The notes: generated by a model from the letters alone, not told the origin. 64,000 nucleotides of DNA from Stenotrophomonas sp. UBA2124 (GCA_002329155.1 DCXY01000002.1:62001-126000); one strand, 5' to 3'; counted from the stretch's first letter, positions 1 to 9,220 are shown. Numbers and translations: made by a program.

Positions 1-9
1 TCTCAAGAA

Positions 10-34
10 GGCGGCTTGCGCAGTGCGAGCCGCC
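10..34 (-). terminator. Possible terminator after pyruvate kinase
   Basis: A 7-bp stem (GGCGGCT/AGCCGCC) with an 11-nt partly pairable loop lies about 50 bases past the pyruvate kinase stop. Read on the minus strand it is followed by a short T-rich stretch (TTCTTGAGA). The tail is weak, so this is a moderate call. Confidence 0.4.
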
Positions 35-86
35 GCAAGGCGAGTGCGGGCAGGGAAACCGGATGGCGCGCGGGCGACCCCTCTGC

Positions 87-1553
87 TTACAGCTCGCCCA
101 AGCCTCCGGCACGGCCATCGGCGCCCACTTCCAGCAGGCGCAGCGTGTTGGTGGCGCCATGCTTCTCCATGTGCTCGCCGCTGGTGAACACCACGCGGTC
201 GCCGGCCTGCAGCAGGCCCGCTTCAACCAACAGACGGATGCTGCCGCGTGCGGCTTCGCGCGGGGTGAAGCCACGGCTGTCGAAATTGATGGGGAACACA
301 TCGCGCATCAACGCCATCTGCCGGCGCGCGCCGTCGTGGCGGGTGACCGCGTAGATCGGTGCCTTGGCACGGAAGCGCGACAGGTAACGCGCGGTGCCGC
401 CCGATTCGGTCATGGCGACGATGGCGCGCACGCCCACATGCAGGGACAGGAACATGGTGGCCATGGCGATGGCCTGGTCGGCACGCTCAAGGTTGCGCGG
501 TGAGGCGTTGAAGTCGGTTTCGGTCTGGAACTGGCGCTCGGCCCCCAGACAGATGCGGGCCATGGCTTCCACTGCCTTCACCGGGTACGCACCTGCGGCG
601 GTTTCCGCCGAGAGCATCACCGCATCGGTGCCGTCGATGACCGAGTTGGCCACGTCCAGCACTTCGGCGCGGGTGGGAATGGGGCTTTCCACCATCGACT
701 GCAGCATCTGCGTGGCGGTGATGACCACCTTGTTCTGCGCCAGCGCGGCCTTGATGATTTTCTTCTGCAGGCCCGGCAGCTCGGCATCGCCGATTTCCAC
801 GCCCAGGTCACCGCGTGCAACCATCACCACGTCGCTGGCCTCGACGATTTCCTCGAGATTCTCGATGGCCTCGGTGCGCTCGATCTTGGACACCAGCGCG
901 GCATCACAGCCGTGCTGCTGGGCGATGGCGCGTGCATCGTTCATGTCCTGCGCATTGCGGCAGAACGACACGGCGATGAAGTCCACGCCGATTTTGGCGA
1001 CGATGCCGATCAGCTCCTTGTCGCGCTCGGTGAGCGCGCCCAGCGACAGGCCACCGCCCTGCTTGTTCAGACCCTTGCGGTCGGACAGCACGCCGTCGTT
1101 GAGCACGGTGTTGATGATGCGCTCGCCCTGCACCTCCACCACCTGCAGCTGCATCAGGCCATCGTCGAGCAGCAGCACGTCGCCAGGGCCCACGTCCTGC
1201 GGCAGGCCCAGGTAGCTCACACCCACCTGCGCGGCGTTGCCCGGTCCAGCTTCGGTGCTTGCGATCAGGTCGAAGCGGTCACCGGCCTTCAGCTGCACCT
1301 TGCCGTCGGCAAAGCGTTCGATGCGGATCTTCGGCCCGGGCAGGTCGGCAAGGATGCCCACTTCCACGCCCACCCGCTGCGCGGCGGCGCGCACCTCGGC
1401 GGCACGCTTGGCCTGGCCGGACGGATCACCGTGGGAGAAGTTCAGGCGGACCACGTTCACACCGGCGCGGAACAGCTCATCCAGCACCCCCGGGGCGTCG
1501 GTCGCCGGGCCGAGGGTGGCAAGAATCTTGGTGCGACGCTGGTGCTCGATCAT
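87..1553 (-). CDS. pyk: Pyruvate kinase
   Basis: Cytoplasmic enzyme that turns phosphoenolpyruvate and ADP into pyruvate and ATP at the end of lower glycolysis or the Entner-Doudoroff route. The 488-residue product has the full family layout: the N-terminal strand TKILATLGPAT, the barrel motif MVARGDLGVEI (about 244-254), and ITATQMLQSM with PTRAEVLDVANSVIDG just after it (278-307). The C-terminal allosteric domain is complete. The ATG is preceded by GGGAGATAGCGCAACC on the coding strand. It lies on the same strand as pgk and gapA, separated from the phosphatase gene by a long repeat-bearing spacer, so it probably has its own promoter. Confidence 0.97.
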   Translation of the reverse strand: MIEHQRRTKILATLGPATDAPGVLDELFRAGVNVVRLNFSHGDPSGQAKRAAEVRAAAQRVGVEVGILADLPGPKIRIERFADGKVQLKAGDRFDLIASTEAGPGNAAQVGVSYLGLPQDVGPGDVLLLDDGLMQLQVVEVQGERIINTVLNDGVLSDRKGLNKQGGGLSLGALTERDKELIGIVAKIGVDFIAVSFCRNAQDMNDARAIAQQHGCDAALVSKIERTEAIENLEEIVEASDVVMVARGDLGVEIGDAELPGLQKKIIKAALAQNKVVITATQMLQSMVESPIPTRAEVLDVANSVIDGTDAVMLSAETAAGAYPVKAVEAMARICLGAERQFQTETDFNASPRNLERADQAIAMATMFLSLHVGVRAIVAMTESGGTARYLSRFRAKAPIYAVTRHDGARRQMALMRDVFPINFDSRGFTPREAARGSIRLLVEAGLLQAGDRVVFTSGEHMEKHGATNTLRLLEVGADGRAGGLGEL

Positions 1554-2237
1554 GGTTGCGCTATCTCCCTAATAGACCTTGGAAAGTAGCACAACGCGTG
1601 CATGACAACGGTGTCCGCAAACGTATTCAGAACGCACCTGCGATGCTGTCCCAAAGACACCCGGGACACCTGAGCCGGACAGCGCAGCGGGGATGACAGC
1701 GTTTGTCCTGATCGCACTGCCCAACGGACATCAACGTGTCATCGCAGACATCGGCTGCATGCGGGAAGTCCCTTCCGGACAGAAGCGACAGGCGGGACAG
1801 GGGGCACTGCGCAGGGGTGGGACAGCGGGGACAACCGGCCGGCATGGGTGAGAGGGTAATCGGCCTGGAGCGATACAGCGCACTGGTGCTTGCGCAGGTG
1901 ATTGCCCTGCACAAGCCCAATCGGCTGCGCGGTTGCCTGAGGCTTTGATCTTGCGCCGTCACTGCCGCGCAGGCGGGAATCGCTGCTGATTCTGCGTTCG
2001 CCTTTGGGTTTTCACTGAAAAATTGCTCAAGACAGGAGCAAGAGCGATTCCCGCCTGCGCGGGAATGACGGCGGAGGGGCAGGAGCGAAAAGCCGCAGCG
2101 AACAACAACCGCAACAACAAGGGCGACTACGGCTGCGACTGCAACCGCAAAAACAGCGAAGGCTGCTACAGAGGGAGCGCCCCTGCAACAGCCTTCAACC
2201 AACACCCCTCGACATCACCGAAGGGGCGCTGCAATCA
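1554..2237. other. 684-bp gene-free spacer with repeat element
   Basis: No convincing gene is present on either strand. About 1670-1840 is rich in scattered GGGACA-like words. About 1955-2072 holds an inverted repeat element (listed separately), and 2089-2170 is a low-complexity stretch built on AAC and CTGCGA words. The pyruvate kinase promoter should lie at the left end. A 9-bp inverted repeat (2176-2184 with 2222-2230, AGCGCCCCT) lies downstream of the phosphatase gene and could serve as a weak terminator. Confidence 0.6.
1955..2072. repeat. Inverted repeat element with 30-bp arms
   Basis: The left arm (1955-1984) and right arm (2043-2072) are inverted copies of about 30 bp that differ at about three positions; each contains the core CCCGCCTGCGCGG/CCGCGCAGGCGGG. 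The 58-bp middle is much more AT-rich than its surroundings. This arrangement resembles dispersed non-coding palindromic elements of proteobacterial chromosomes. No transposase is present. Number of copies in the genome cannot be seen here. Confidence 0.6.
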
Positions 2238-2882
2238 TCAACCGCGCAGCAGCGCCGCCAGCTCGGCCGGCGTTCCAGCCAGCGCACCCACACCTGCCGC
2301 GGTGAGTTCCTCGCGGCCACCGAAGCCCCACAGCACGCCCACGTTGCGCATGGCGTGGTGGCGCGCGCCTTCGATATCCATGCGGCGGTCGCCGATCATC
2401 CAGCAGTGCTCCGGCTGCAGCGACAGACGCTGCAGCGCTTCGCCGATCAGCTCCGGCTTGTGGCTGCGCGAGCCGTCCGGGGTGGCGCCAATCACATCCT
2501 CGAAGCAGTTGCCGAACGGCAGATGTTCGACGATGCGCTGCGCATGCGGCTCGTTCTTGGCGGTGACCACCGCCAGACGATGGCCTGCCGCATGCAGGTC
2601 CTGCACCACCTCACCAATGCCTTCGTAGACATCGTGCTCCTGCCAGCCGAGTACATCGAAACGCTCACGGTACAGCTCCACCGCACGCTCCACGCGCTCG
2701 GCATCGCCAAACACCGGGGTGAAGCTGGTGCGCAGCGCCGGGCCTATCCACTTGCGCAGTTCGGGCATCGGCGGCACCGGCTGGTCCATCTTTTCCAGCG
2801 CGTAGGCCACGCAGCGGGTGATGCCGACGGCCGAATCAATCAACGTGCCGTCGAGATCGAAGAAGAACACATCGCGGCTCAC
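2238..2882 (-). CDS. HAD-family phosphatase, phosphoglycolate phosphatase-like
   Basis: A 214-residue haloacid dehalogenase hydrolase. The N-terminal FFFDLDGTLIDS gives the nucleophile pair D9/D11; VVTAKNE carries motif II, the SHKPEL lysine is motif III, and MIGDRRMDIEGA is motif IV with the metal-binding aspartates. The helical cap follows motif I, as in Gph/PpaX-type enzymes, so a small phosphate ester such as 2-phosphoglycolate is the likely substrate, but specificity cannot be read from sequence. The start is GTG, overlapping the pgk stop by four bases (GTGA), so translation is probably coupled to phosphoglycerate kinase. It could serve as a metabolite-repair phosphatase for glycolytic by-products; that is inference. 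Confidence 0.85.
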   Translation of the reverse strand: MSRDVFFFDLDGTLIDSAVGITRCVAYALEKMDQPVPPMPELRKWIGPALRTSFTPVFGDAERVERAVELYRERFDVLGWQEHDVYEGIGEVVQDLHAAGHRLAVVTAKNEPHAQRIVEHLPFGNCFEDVIGATPDGSRSHKPELIGEALQRLSLQPEHCWMIGDRRMDIEGARHHAMRNVGVLWGFGGREELTAAGVGALAGTPAELAALLRG

Positions 2883-4057
2883 GATCCGCGGGCCTCCAGC
2901 GCAGCCACGGCCGGCAAGGCCTTGCCCTCCAGGAATTCCAGGAACGCGCCACCACCGGTGGAGATGTAGCTCACCTGCTTGGCGATGCCGTACTTGTCCA
3001 CGGCCGCCAGCGTGTCACCGCCGCCGGCGATGGAGAACGCCTTGGAGCTGGCGATGGCCTTGGCCAGCGCCTCGGTGCCCTTGCCGAAGGCATCGAACTC
3101 GAACACGCCCACCGGGCCGTTCCACACCACGGTGCCGGCCTTGGCGATCAGCGCGGTGTAGTGCGCGGCGGTCTGCGGGCCGATGTCCAGGATCATGTCG
3201 TCCGCGCCCACCGCATCCACCGGCTTGACGGTGGCCGGCGCATCGGCGGCGAAGGCGGGTGCCACCACCACGTCGGTGGGCAGCGGGATTTCAGCGCCGC
3301 GCGCCTTGGCATCGGCGTCGATCTTGCGCGCGGTATCGAGCAGGTCGTTTTCCACCAGCGACTTGCCCACGCCGTGCCCCTCGGCGGCGATGAAGGTGTT
3401 GGCGATGCCACCACCGACGATCAGCTGGTCCACCTTGCCGACCAGGCTGGACAGCAGTTCCAGCTTGGTGGACACCTTGGAACCGGCGACGATGGCCAGC
3501 AGCGGACGCGCCGGGTTGGCCAGTGCCTTGTCCAGTGCGTCCAGCTCGGCCATCAGCAGCGGGCCGCCGGCAGCCACCGGGGCAAAACGGATCACGCCGT
3601 GGGTGGAGGCCTGCGCGCGGTGCGCGGTGCCGAAGGCGTCCATCACGAACACGTCGCACAGCGCGGCGTACTTCTTCGACAGGGCTTCGTCGTCCTTGCC
3701 CTCGCCCACGTTCATGCGGCAGTTTTCCAGCAGCACGATCTTGCCGGGGGCGACATCCACGCCATCCACCCAGTCCTTGACCAGCGGCACATCCACGCCC
3801 AACAGTTCGGACAGGCGCCTGGCCACCGGCGCCAGCGAATCGGCCTCGCTCCACACGCCCTCCTTCGGGCGGCCCAGGTGCGAGGTGACCATCACGGCGG
3901 CGCCCTGCTCCAGCGCCTGCTTCAGCGTCGGCAGCGAGGCGGTGATGCGCTGCTCGGACGTGATCCGGCCGTTCTCGTCGATCGGCACGTTCAGATCCTG
4001 GCGGATCAGGACGCGCTTGCCGGCAAGGTCGAGGTCGGTCATGCGAATGATGGACAT
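2879..4057 (-). CDS. pgk: Phosphoglycerate kinase
   Basis: Cytoplasmic enzyme that transfers phosphate from 1,3-bisphosphoglycerate to ADP. The 392-residue protein has the family's RQDLNVP strand near residue 20, the SHLGRPKEG substrate loop, and the C-terminal nucleotide loop GGGDTLAAVDKYG. A longer in-frame opening begins upstream, but the ATG at 4057 starts the conserved N-terminus (MSIIRMTDLDLAGKRVLIR), gives the usual family length and has GGAG upstream. The HAD phosphatase gene overlaps its stop. The GNAT gene diverges from the other strand about 80 bases away, so that short spacer should hold promoters for both. Confidence 0.97.
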   Translation of the reverse strand: MSIIRMTDLDLAGKRVLIRQDLNVPIDENGRITSEQRITASLPTLKQALEQGAAVMVTSHLGRPKEGVWSEADSLAPVARRLSELLGVDVPLVKDWVDGVDVAPGKIVLLENCRMNVGEGKDDEALSKKYAALCDVFVMDAFGTAHRAQASTHGVIRFAPVAAGGPLLMAELDALDKALANPARPLLAIVAGSKVSTKLELLSSLVGKVDQLIVGGGIANTFIAAEGHGVGKSLVENDLLDTARKIDADAKARGAEIPLPTDVVVAPAFAADAPATVKPVDAVGADDMILDIGPQTAAHYTALIAKAGTVVWNGPVGVFEFDAFGKGTEALAKAIASSKAFSIAGGGDTLAAVDKYGIAKQVSYISTGGGAFLEFLEGKALPAVAALEARGS

Positions 4058-4139
4058 GGCAGGATCTGCTCCGCTGGGGGTGGGAAACCGCCATTTTCGC
4101 CCGCCCCGCCAACCGGGGCAAACCCGAGGGTTTTTCCCG

Positions 4140-4697
4140 ATGCGCAAACCGCTTGCCCAACCTGAGCTGCACAGCCCACGGCTGCACCTGCGCGAGGTAC
4201 GCGCCAGCGATGCCGCCGCGCTGTACGCCGTCCACTCCGACCCGCAGGTGATGCGCTACTGGAGCTACCCGGCATGGACCGCGCTGGCGCAGGCCGAGCA
4301 GAAAGTGGCAGACATCCAGCGCCAGCGCCGCGAGGAGGACATTCTGGTCTGGGCGGTGGCCGATGCCGCCAGCGGCCTGCTGATCGGCACCATCGCCGTG
4401 TTCGCGCTGAACGCCGGCCAAGGCCGTGCGGAGGTCGGTTACAGCCTGCACCGCGACTGGCAGGGCAAAGGGCTGGCCAGCGAGGCGTTGCGGCAGGTGC
4501 TGGCATATCTGTTCGGTGACATGGGCCTGCGCCGCGTGGAGGCCGATGTGGACCCGCGCAACCACGCATCGTGCCGCCTGCTGGAAAAGCTGGGTTTCGT
4601 GCGCGAAGGCCTGTTCCGCGAGCGTTGGCACGTCAATGGCGAAATCTGCGACAGCGCCATGTTCGGCCTGCTGCGCGGCGACTTTCTCTCCCCGTAA
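4140..4697 (+). CDS. GNAT-family N-acetyltransferase (RimJ/RimL-like)
   Basis: A 185-residue acetyl-CoA-dependent acetyltransferase. It has the RimJ/RimL layout: LHLREVRASDAAALY near the N-terminus, the pyrophosphate-binding QGKGLASEAL (108-117), and the C-terminal NHASCRLLEKLGF (141-153) followed by FREGLFRERW. This subfamily includes ribosomal-protein N-terminal acetyltransferases and many uncharacterised small-molecule enzymes, so the substrate is unknown. The open frame extends far upstream antisense to pgk; the ATG at 4140 was chosen because homology begins there. GTAG-type repeats follow the gene. Confidence 0.85.
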   Translation: MRKPLAQPELHSPRLHLREVRASDAAALYAVHSDPQVMRYWSYPAWTALAQAEQKVADIQRQRREEDILVWAVADAASGLLIGTIAVFALNAGQGRAEVGYSLHRDWQGKGLASEALRQVLAYLFGDMGLRRVEADVDPRNHASCRLLEKLGFVREGLFRERWHVNGEICDSAMFGLLRGDFLSP

Positions 4698-4739
4698 CAC
4701 AGAGCCATGCTCCGCTGCTGCCATGCCGGTTAGTCCCCG

Positions 4740-4760
4740 CCGAGCATGGCTCGGCGCTAC
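4740..4760. repeat. GTAG-type (SMAG-like) palindrome
   Basis: A palindrome CCGAGCATGGCTCGG followed by CGCTAC, so it reads GTAG on the opposite strand. This is the layout of the GTAG repeats described in Stenotrophomonas. A degraded partner (AGAGCCATGCTC) lies about 30 bases upstream. Confidence 0.65.
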
Positions 4761-4777
4761 GGTGTGCAGATCGCCGC

Positions 4778-4871
4778 GTAGCCCGGGTAAACGAAGCGCA
4801 CCCGGGAAGATTGGTTGTGAGTGCAGGCATCATCGGCTCCCGGGTGCGCGCGTTGCACTTACCCGGGCTAC
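4778..4871. repeat. Pair of GTAG-type palindromes facing each other
   Basis: The left unit (4778-4807) begins GTAGCCCGGGTAAACG and closes with GCACCCGGGA. The right unit (4838-4871) is the inverted form and ends ACCCGGGCTAC. Each can fold alone, and the pair can form one longer hairpin. They lie between the convergent ends of the GNAT gene and the DUF3999 gene, where such repeats often act in mRNA 3' ends. No RAYT transposase gene is in this window. Confidence 0.75.
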
Positions 4872-4912
4872 GGGACGTTTTCGCCGGACGTGGGCCGGAG
4901 CCACCCCGAGGG

Positions 4913-6289
4913 TCAGACGTTATTGCCGGTACGGTTGCTGCGCAGCAGGCTGAAAGCAAAGCCGGCCACGGCCAGTGCGCCGAGCACCAGCACCGCCCAC
5001 AGCAGCATGTTCTTCCAGTCGCGCGGCGCCTTGGCCGGCTGGTAGGCCGCATCGCCCGCGCGTTGCTCGGCCGCACCCAATGTGGCTGCTGCCGGCTGCC
5101 AGTGCGCGCCATTGCGCTCGCGCAGCGTCGCCAGCATCGGCTCCAGCGTGGCCTGCGCCGCATCGACGTTGGCACTGCCGGACACCAGCAGGTACGGCGC
5201 CCTGCCCTGCGCCAGGAACACCACGCTGCCGGGACGGTAGCCCAGCCGCAGCACCGGTGCCTGCGACGGCGCCGCGCCCGGTTCGGCCTGCAGCCGCCAC
5301 TGGCGGTCGCTGACGATGCCGGAGGTTTCCAGCGGTGCCGATTGCTGCTGCTCGCCGGCCTGGCTCAGATTCCACGCGTTCCAGCCCTGGGTGAGGGTCT
5401 GCCACTGCGGCTCGTCACCGCCGGTGGCACGGTCGGCATCACGGCTGGATACCGTCCAGCTCACCGCGCTGTTGGGCGGCATCACCACATCCAGCCGCTG
5501 TACCGGCAGCCGCCCCTGCAGAGCGTACAGATAGCCGTCCTTCGCATTGCCACCTGCCGATGCGCTCAGATCCTGCCACTGCCAGTCACCGGCATCCACG
5601 GCGTCGGCAAATTCACCGCGCAACGCCTTCAGTGCCGGCGCACCGCTGCGCTGCAACGGCACCAGCCGCAGGTAGCGCAGGCCACTTTCGACACGGATGG
5701 TGGTATTGCGCAGGGCGCGCTGCTGGTTGCTCAACTGCACCAGACGCACCTGCGGATCCAGCACCTGCCAACCGCGCAGGTCGTTGCTGCCCTCCAGCCG
5801 ATAGCCCAGGTCCACGCTGGCGTTGGCATCGGCCCAGTCCACGGTCAGCGTGCGCAGCTTGCCTGCTTCATCGCCCAGATCCACCAGCCACACCGGATCA
5901 GCAGCGGTTGGCGCGGTATTGCCGGCCACCGAATTGCGGATCGACACCACCTTGCCAGCGGTATCGCGCTGTACGACCACGCTCAGGTCGTCCTCACCCG
6001 CCACGGCCACCGGCAGCGCGAACCACTGCAACGGTAGCGTGCGCAGCGGGCCGGCCAATGGCGTGGCGGCGGCATACACCGCACTGGCCACAGGTTTTCC
6101 ATCGGCATCGATGACGCGCACGTCGCGCAGGTCACGCCAGTGCGCCGCCGCGTACACCGCGCCATCCAACGGCACCCGGTAGGCACCGGCATCGGCCTGC
6201 GACAGCTGCAACGGCCATTGCCGTGCGAAATCGTCCGCGGCCTGCGCACTCAGCGGCAGCAGCGCCAGCCATAGGAGACGCTTGATCAT
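4913..6289 (-). CDS. DUF3999-family envelope protein
   Basis: A 458-residue protein with a clear signal peptide (MIKRLLWLALLPLSAQA, cut before ADD), a long periplasmic beta-rich region of about 400 residues, and one C-terminal membrane helix (about 428-448, MLLWAVLVLGALAVAGFAFS). This architecture matches DUF3999, whose function is unknown. Its start overlaps the stop of the DUF2339 membrane protein gene as ATGA, and the two families occur as neighbours in other proteobacteria. A joint role at the inner membrane and periplasm is inferred from that coupling only. The ATG at 6289 was chosen because the signal peptide starts there. Confidence 0.75.
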   Translation of the reverse strand: MIKRLLWLALLPLSAQAADDFARQWPLQLSQADAGAYRVPLDGAVYAAAHWRDLRDVRVIDADGKPVASAVYAAATPLAGPLRTLPLQWFALPVAVAGEDDLSVVVQRDTAGKVVSIRNSVAGNTAPTAADPVWLVDLGDEAGKLRTLTVDWADANASVDLGYRLEGSNDLRGWQVLDPQVRLVQLSNQQRALRNTTIRVESGLRYLRLVPLQRSGAPALKALRGEFADAVDAGDWQWQDLSASAGGNAKDGYLYALQGRLPVQRLDVVMPPNSAVSWTVSSRDADRATGGDEPQWQTLTQGWNAWNLSQAGEQQQSAPLETSGIVSDRQWRLQAEPGAAPSQAPVLRLGYRPGSVVFLAQGRAPYLLVSGSANVDAAQATLEPMLATLRERNGAHWQPAAATLGAAEQRAGDAAYQPAKAPRDWKNMLLWAVLVLGALAVAGFAFSLLRSNRTGNNV

Positions 6290-9054
6290 GCGTTGGGTTC
6301 CTCGTTGTTGCCATTGGCAGCGGTAACACGGCGCGGCGGTGCCGGTGCCAGCCAGCCCACCAGCGTGCACAGCAGGCCATAGGCGAAGAAGGCACCGATG
6401 CCGAGCAGATCGCCCAGGTTGCCGCGGTCGATCAGCAGCAGCTTGGCCAGCACCACGGCCATCAGGATGGCGCCGGCCAGCCACAGGCCCCATTGCCCAC
6501 GCCGCGAACCGGAAATCCAGCCGACCACACCGAGCAGGCTCCACACCACGGTCAGGCTGGTCTGCGCCAGGCGCGTACCCAGCAGTGCCTCATTCCACGG
6601 CACGCCACCCCAGTGATGCACCGCACGCAGCGTCATCACCGTCACCAGCACCAGGGCCGCCAGCGCCATAGCCACCAGCTGCGGCGCCGGGATGCGCGCA
6701 CCACGGCCCTGCCACAGGCGCATCGCCAACAGCACCAGTACCGCGATTTCCGCCAGTTCCAGCGGGTTGAACAGCACGATCCACGGCAGCGGCGCGGCAC
6801 TGCCGGTGCTGCCCAGCGAGCCCAGCCACCACAGGCCAAGCGCGGCGAACACCGCCATCTGCAAGGCGTGCCTGTAGCGGTCGAACGCATCGCCCAGCGG
6901 CTGCGCCAGCCATTGCCAGCGGCGCATCGACAGCAGCGCCATCACCAGCCACGGCAGCGCCAGCAGCATGCCCACCCAGCCTTCGGCCAACCTGAAACGA
7001 TCACCGACATGCCACGCCAGCAGCGACAGCACCGTGGGCCACAGCAGCCACCAGGCGAGCTGCGCCAACCCAGCCACCGCACCACTGCCGGCACGCAGGC
7101 ACAGCAGGCTGCGCACACCCAGCACGGCGAACAGCGGCCACGCCCACACACCATGGCCGGCAAACGGTTGCCCGTACTCGGACACCTGCAGGAAGGCCAC
7201 CGGGAAGGCCAGCACAAAGCTGCCCAGCGTAGTCAGCGACAGCGCCAGTGCCGGCCTGCGCCGTTGCACCTCCGCCGCCAGCCAGCCGGTGACGCCCAAC
7301 AGCAGCAGCACGCCATGCAGGCGGCTGCCCGGTTCAACGTGGTCGCTGATCTCGGTGAGGATATTGCCCACCCACCATGCCAGGCCCCACACATAGGCCA
7401 CGGTGGCGATGCGCGGCTTGTCGGCGCTGCGGTACAGCCAGGCGGTGGCGAAACCGGCCAGTGCGATCAGCAAGGCGCCCATGAAGGCCGCGTTCGCCAC
7501 AGGCACGTTCGAGGAGACATGGCTGCCGCTCACACCGATGGCCAGTGCTGCCGCCGCCGCAAGCTGCAGGCCGATGCCGCTCCAGCGCGCGAGGCGACGG
7601 TTCTGCATCAGCCCCAGCCACACCAGCCCTGCGCCTTCCAGCGCGAACACCGAAGCGGTTGCTCGGGCCGACAGCGCCAACGGCACCGCCAGCGTGGCAA
7701 AGCCCACCGCGAGAATCGCGTAGCCGCGTGCCAGCACGGTCAGGTTCGGGCGGTTGATCAACGCCCGTGCCAGCACCGCGTAGAGCACCGCCACACCCAG
7801 CGCGCACAGCGCCAGCGGCATGCGCTCGCCCTGCAGCAGCGCCGCCTGCAGCGAGAAGGCGATCAGCGGCGTGCCGAACAGCAGGCAGCCATCGATGCGT
7901 GCGCTGCCCGGCGTGGCCACCTTGCGCGCGTACAGCAACGGCAACAGCAGATAGAACACGAAGAACAGCACCAGGAACGGCTCGGTGGTGTTGAACTTGG
8001 CCGGCGCGTACTGCAGCACGCCCCAGGCGATGCCGATGCCCCAGGTGAAGACGAAGCCCAGCAGGTTGAGGATGCGCCACGGCCGTACCCAGGCAATGGC
8101 GAAGATGCCGGCGTTGAGCAGCGCGTAGTACGAGAACAGACCCACATGGTTGCCGCTGCCGTCGGACAGCCAGATAGGCGCCATGAAGCCCGCCAGTACA
8201 CCCAGAATGGCCAGCGTGCGCGACTCCTGCAGCACCGCCATCACCGCCAGCCCCGCAATCAACACCACGCTGATCGCGAAGGCCGGGCCGGCGTCGATCA
8301 GCCCATGGTTCCTGTAGGCGGAAAACACGGTGAGCAGCAGCACACCTATCGCGCCACCCTGCAGGGCAAGCGCGAAACTGCGGTGGCTCTCGCGCTTGCG
8401 CCAGGCGAACACCAGCGCCGCCAGTGCACCAGCACTGATCGCGGCCAAGCGGAACGCGACAGGCAGGGTCAACCAGCCCTGATCGCTGGCGTACTTCAGC
8501 AATGCGGCGACGGCGGCCAGCAGCACCAGCATGCCGACCTTGACCGGCACGTTGCCGGTGGTGAACCACTGCTTGATGTGTTCGACGCCGCGCTCGATGA
8601 AATTGGGCGGCGGGGGCGGCAGCGGTTCGCTGCGCCGTGCCGGTTCGGGCGCCACGCGCGCGGGCTGCGCGGCGGCCGCCGCAGGTGCGGGCTGCACGGC
8701 CTCGGCCTGTCCGGTAGCTTCCGGCAACGGGGGCAGCATGGGCGGCAGCGCCGGGGCCGGCGCGGGCGCTGGGGCAGGTTCTTCGGGAACAGGCGCGGTG
8801 GCCGGTGCGGCGTACGCCGCCGGGGTATCAGCCGGTGCCTGTGGCGCGGGCTCCTGTGCGGCTTGGGCGGGCTGTGCGGCCTGCGGCGGCACGTAGGCCT
8901 CCCCCGTGGCCGACATCTGCTGCAGCGTGGCCTCCAGCGCGGCAACCCTGCGCCTGAGCGAGCCTACCGACACCAGCGCCACCACCAGCAGCACCGGTAC
9001 GGCCATCACCACAACCATGCCCAGCAACAACAGGACTATCCACGTCTCATCCAT
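6286..9054 (-). CDS. DUF2339-family polytopic membrane protein
   Basis: A 922-residue inner-membrane protein. Residues 1-30 form one membrane helix, followed by a short coiled-coil-like stretch (LRRRVAALEATLQQM). Residues about 45-145 are a flexible Pro/Ala/Glu-rich linker. The rest is an almost continuous run of more than twenty hydrophobic helices to the C-terminus. This is the DUF2339 arrangement; its biochemical role is unknown. The ATG at 9054 is preceded by AAGGATGGGGA and starts the first membrane helix, so the longer upstream opening was not used. The DUF3999 gene is translationally coupled downstream. It interrupts the gapA-pgk part of the glycolytic cluster. Confidence 0.8.
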   Translation of the reverse strand: MDETWIVLLLLGMVVVMAVPVLLVVALVSVGSLRRRVAALEATLQQMSATGEAYVPPQAAQPAQAAQEPAPQAPADTPAAYAAPATAPVPEEPAPAPAPAPALPPMLPPLPEATGQAEAVQPAPAAAAAQPARVAPEPARRSEPLPPPPPNFIERGVEHIKQWFTTGNVPVKVGMLVLLAAVAALLKYASDQGWLTLPVAFRLAAISAGALAALVFAWRKRESHRSFALALQGGAIGVLLLTVFSAYRNHGLIDAGPAFAISVVLIAGLAVMAVLQESRTLAILGVLAGFMAPIWLSDGSGNHVGLFSYYALLNAGIFAIAWVRPWRILNLLGFVFTWGIGIAWGVLQYAPAKFNTTEPFLVLFFVFYLLLPLLYARKVATPGSARIDGCLLFGTPLIAFSLQAALLQGERMPLALCALGVAVLYAVLARALINRPNLTVLARGYAILAVGFATLAVPLALSARATASVFALEGAGLVWLGLMQNRRLARWSGIGLQLAAAAALAIGVSGSHVSSNVPVANAAFMGALLIALAGFATAWLYRSADKPRIATVAYVWGLAWWVGNILTEISDHVEPGSRLHGVLLLLGVTGWLAAEVQRRRPALALSLTTLGSFVLAFPVAFLQVSEYGQPFAGHGVWAWPLFAVLGVRSLLCLRAGSGAVAGLAQLAWWLLWPTVLSLLAWHVGDRFRLAEGWVGMLLALPWLVMALLSMRRWQWLAQPLGDAFDRYRHALQMAVFAALGLWWLGSLGSTGSAAPLPWIVLFNPLELAEIAVLVLLAMRLWQGRGARIPAPQLVAMALAALVLVTVMTLRAVHHWGGVPWNEALLGTRLAQTSLTVVWSLLGVVGWISGSRRGQWGLWLAGAILMAVVLAKLLLIDRGNLGDLLGIGAFFAYGLLCTLVGWLAPAPPRRVTAANGNNEEPNA

Positions 9055-9169
9055 TCCCCATCCTTGTCCCCAAGAGGTGCCGCTCCACCTTATCGGCGCG
9101 CTTCGGAAACGCAAGCACCTGCACAGTCAGCTTTGCCAACGGCAGCGGCGGCCGCCCATGGTCCGCCGG

Positions 9170-9196
9170 AAACAACAAGGGCGCCCGAAGGCGCCC
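9170..9196 (-). terminator. Rho-independent terminator after gapA
   Basis: On the minus strand a 7-bp GC stem (GGGCGCC/GGCGCCC) with a TTCG tetraloop is followed by TTGTTGTTT. It starts about 25 bases beyond the gapA stop codon. A textbook terminator. Confidence 0.85.
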
Positions 9197-9220
9197 CTGC
9201 TTCAACCTGCAACCGCTGGA

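Noticed and set aside
1627..2205. Open frame of 192 codons on the minus strand in the pyk spacer
   Set aside because: Its sequence is read from repeat DNA and low-complexity stretches, has no family resemblance and starts inside the repeat element.
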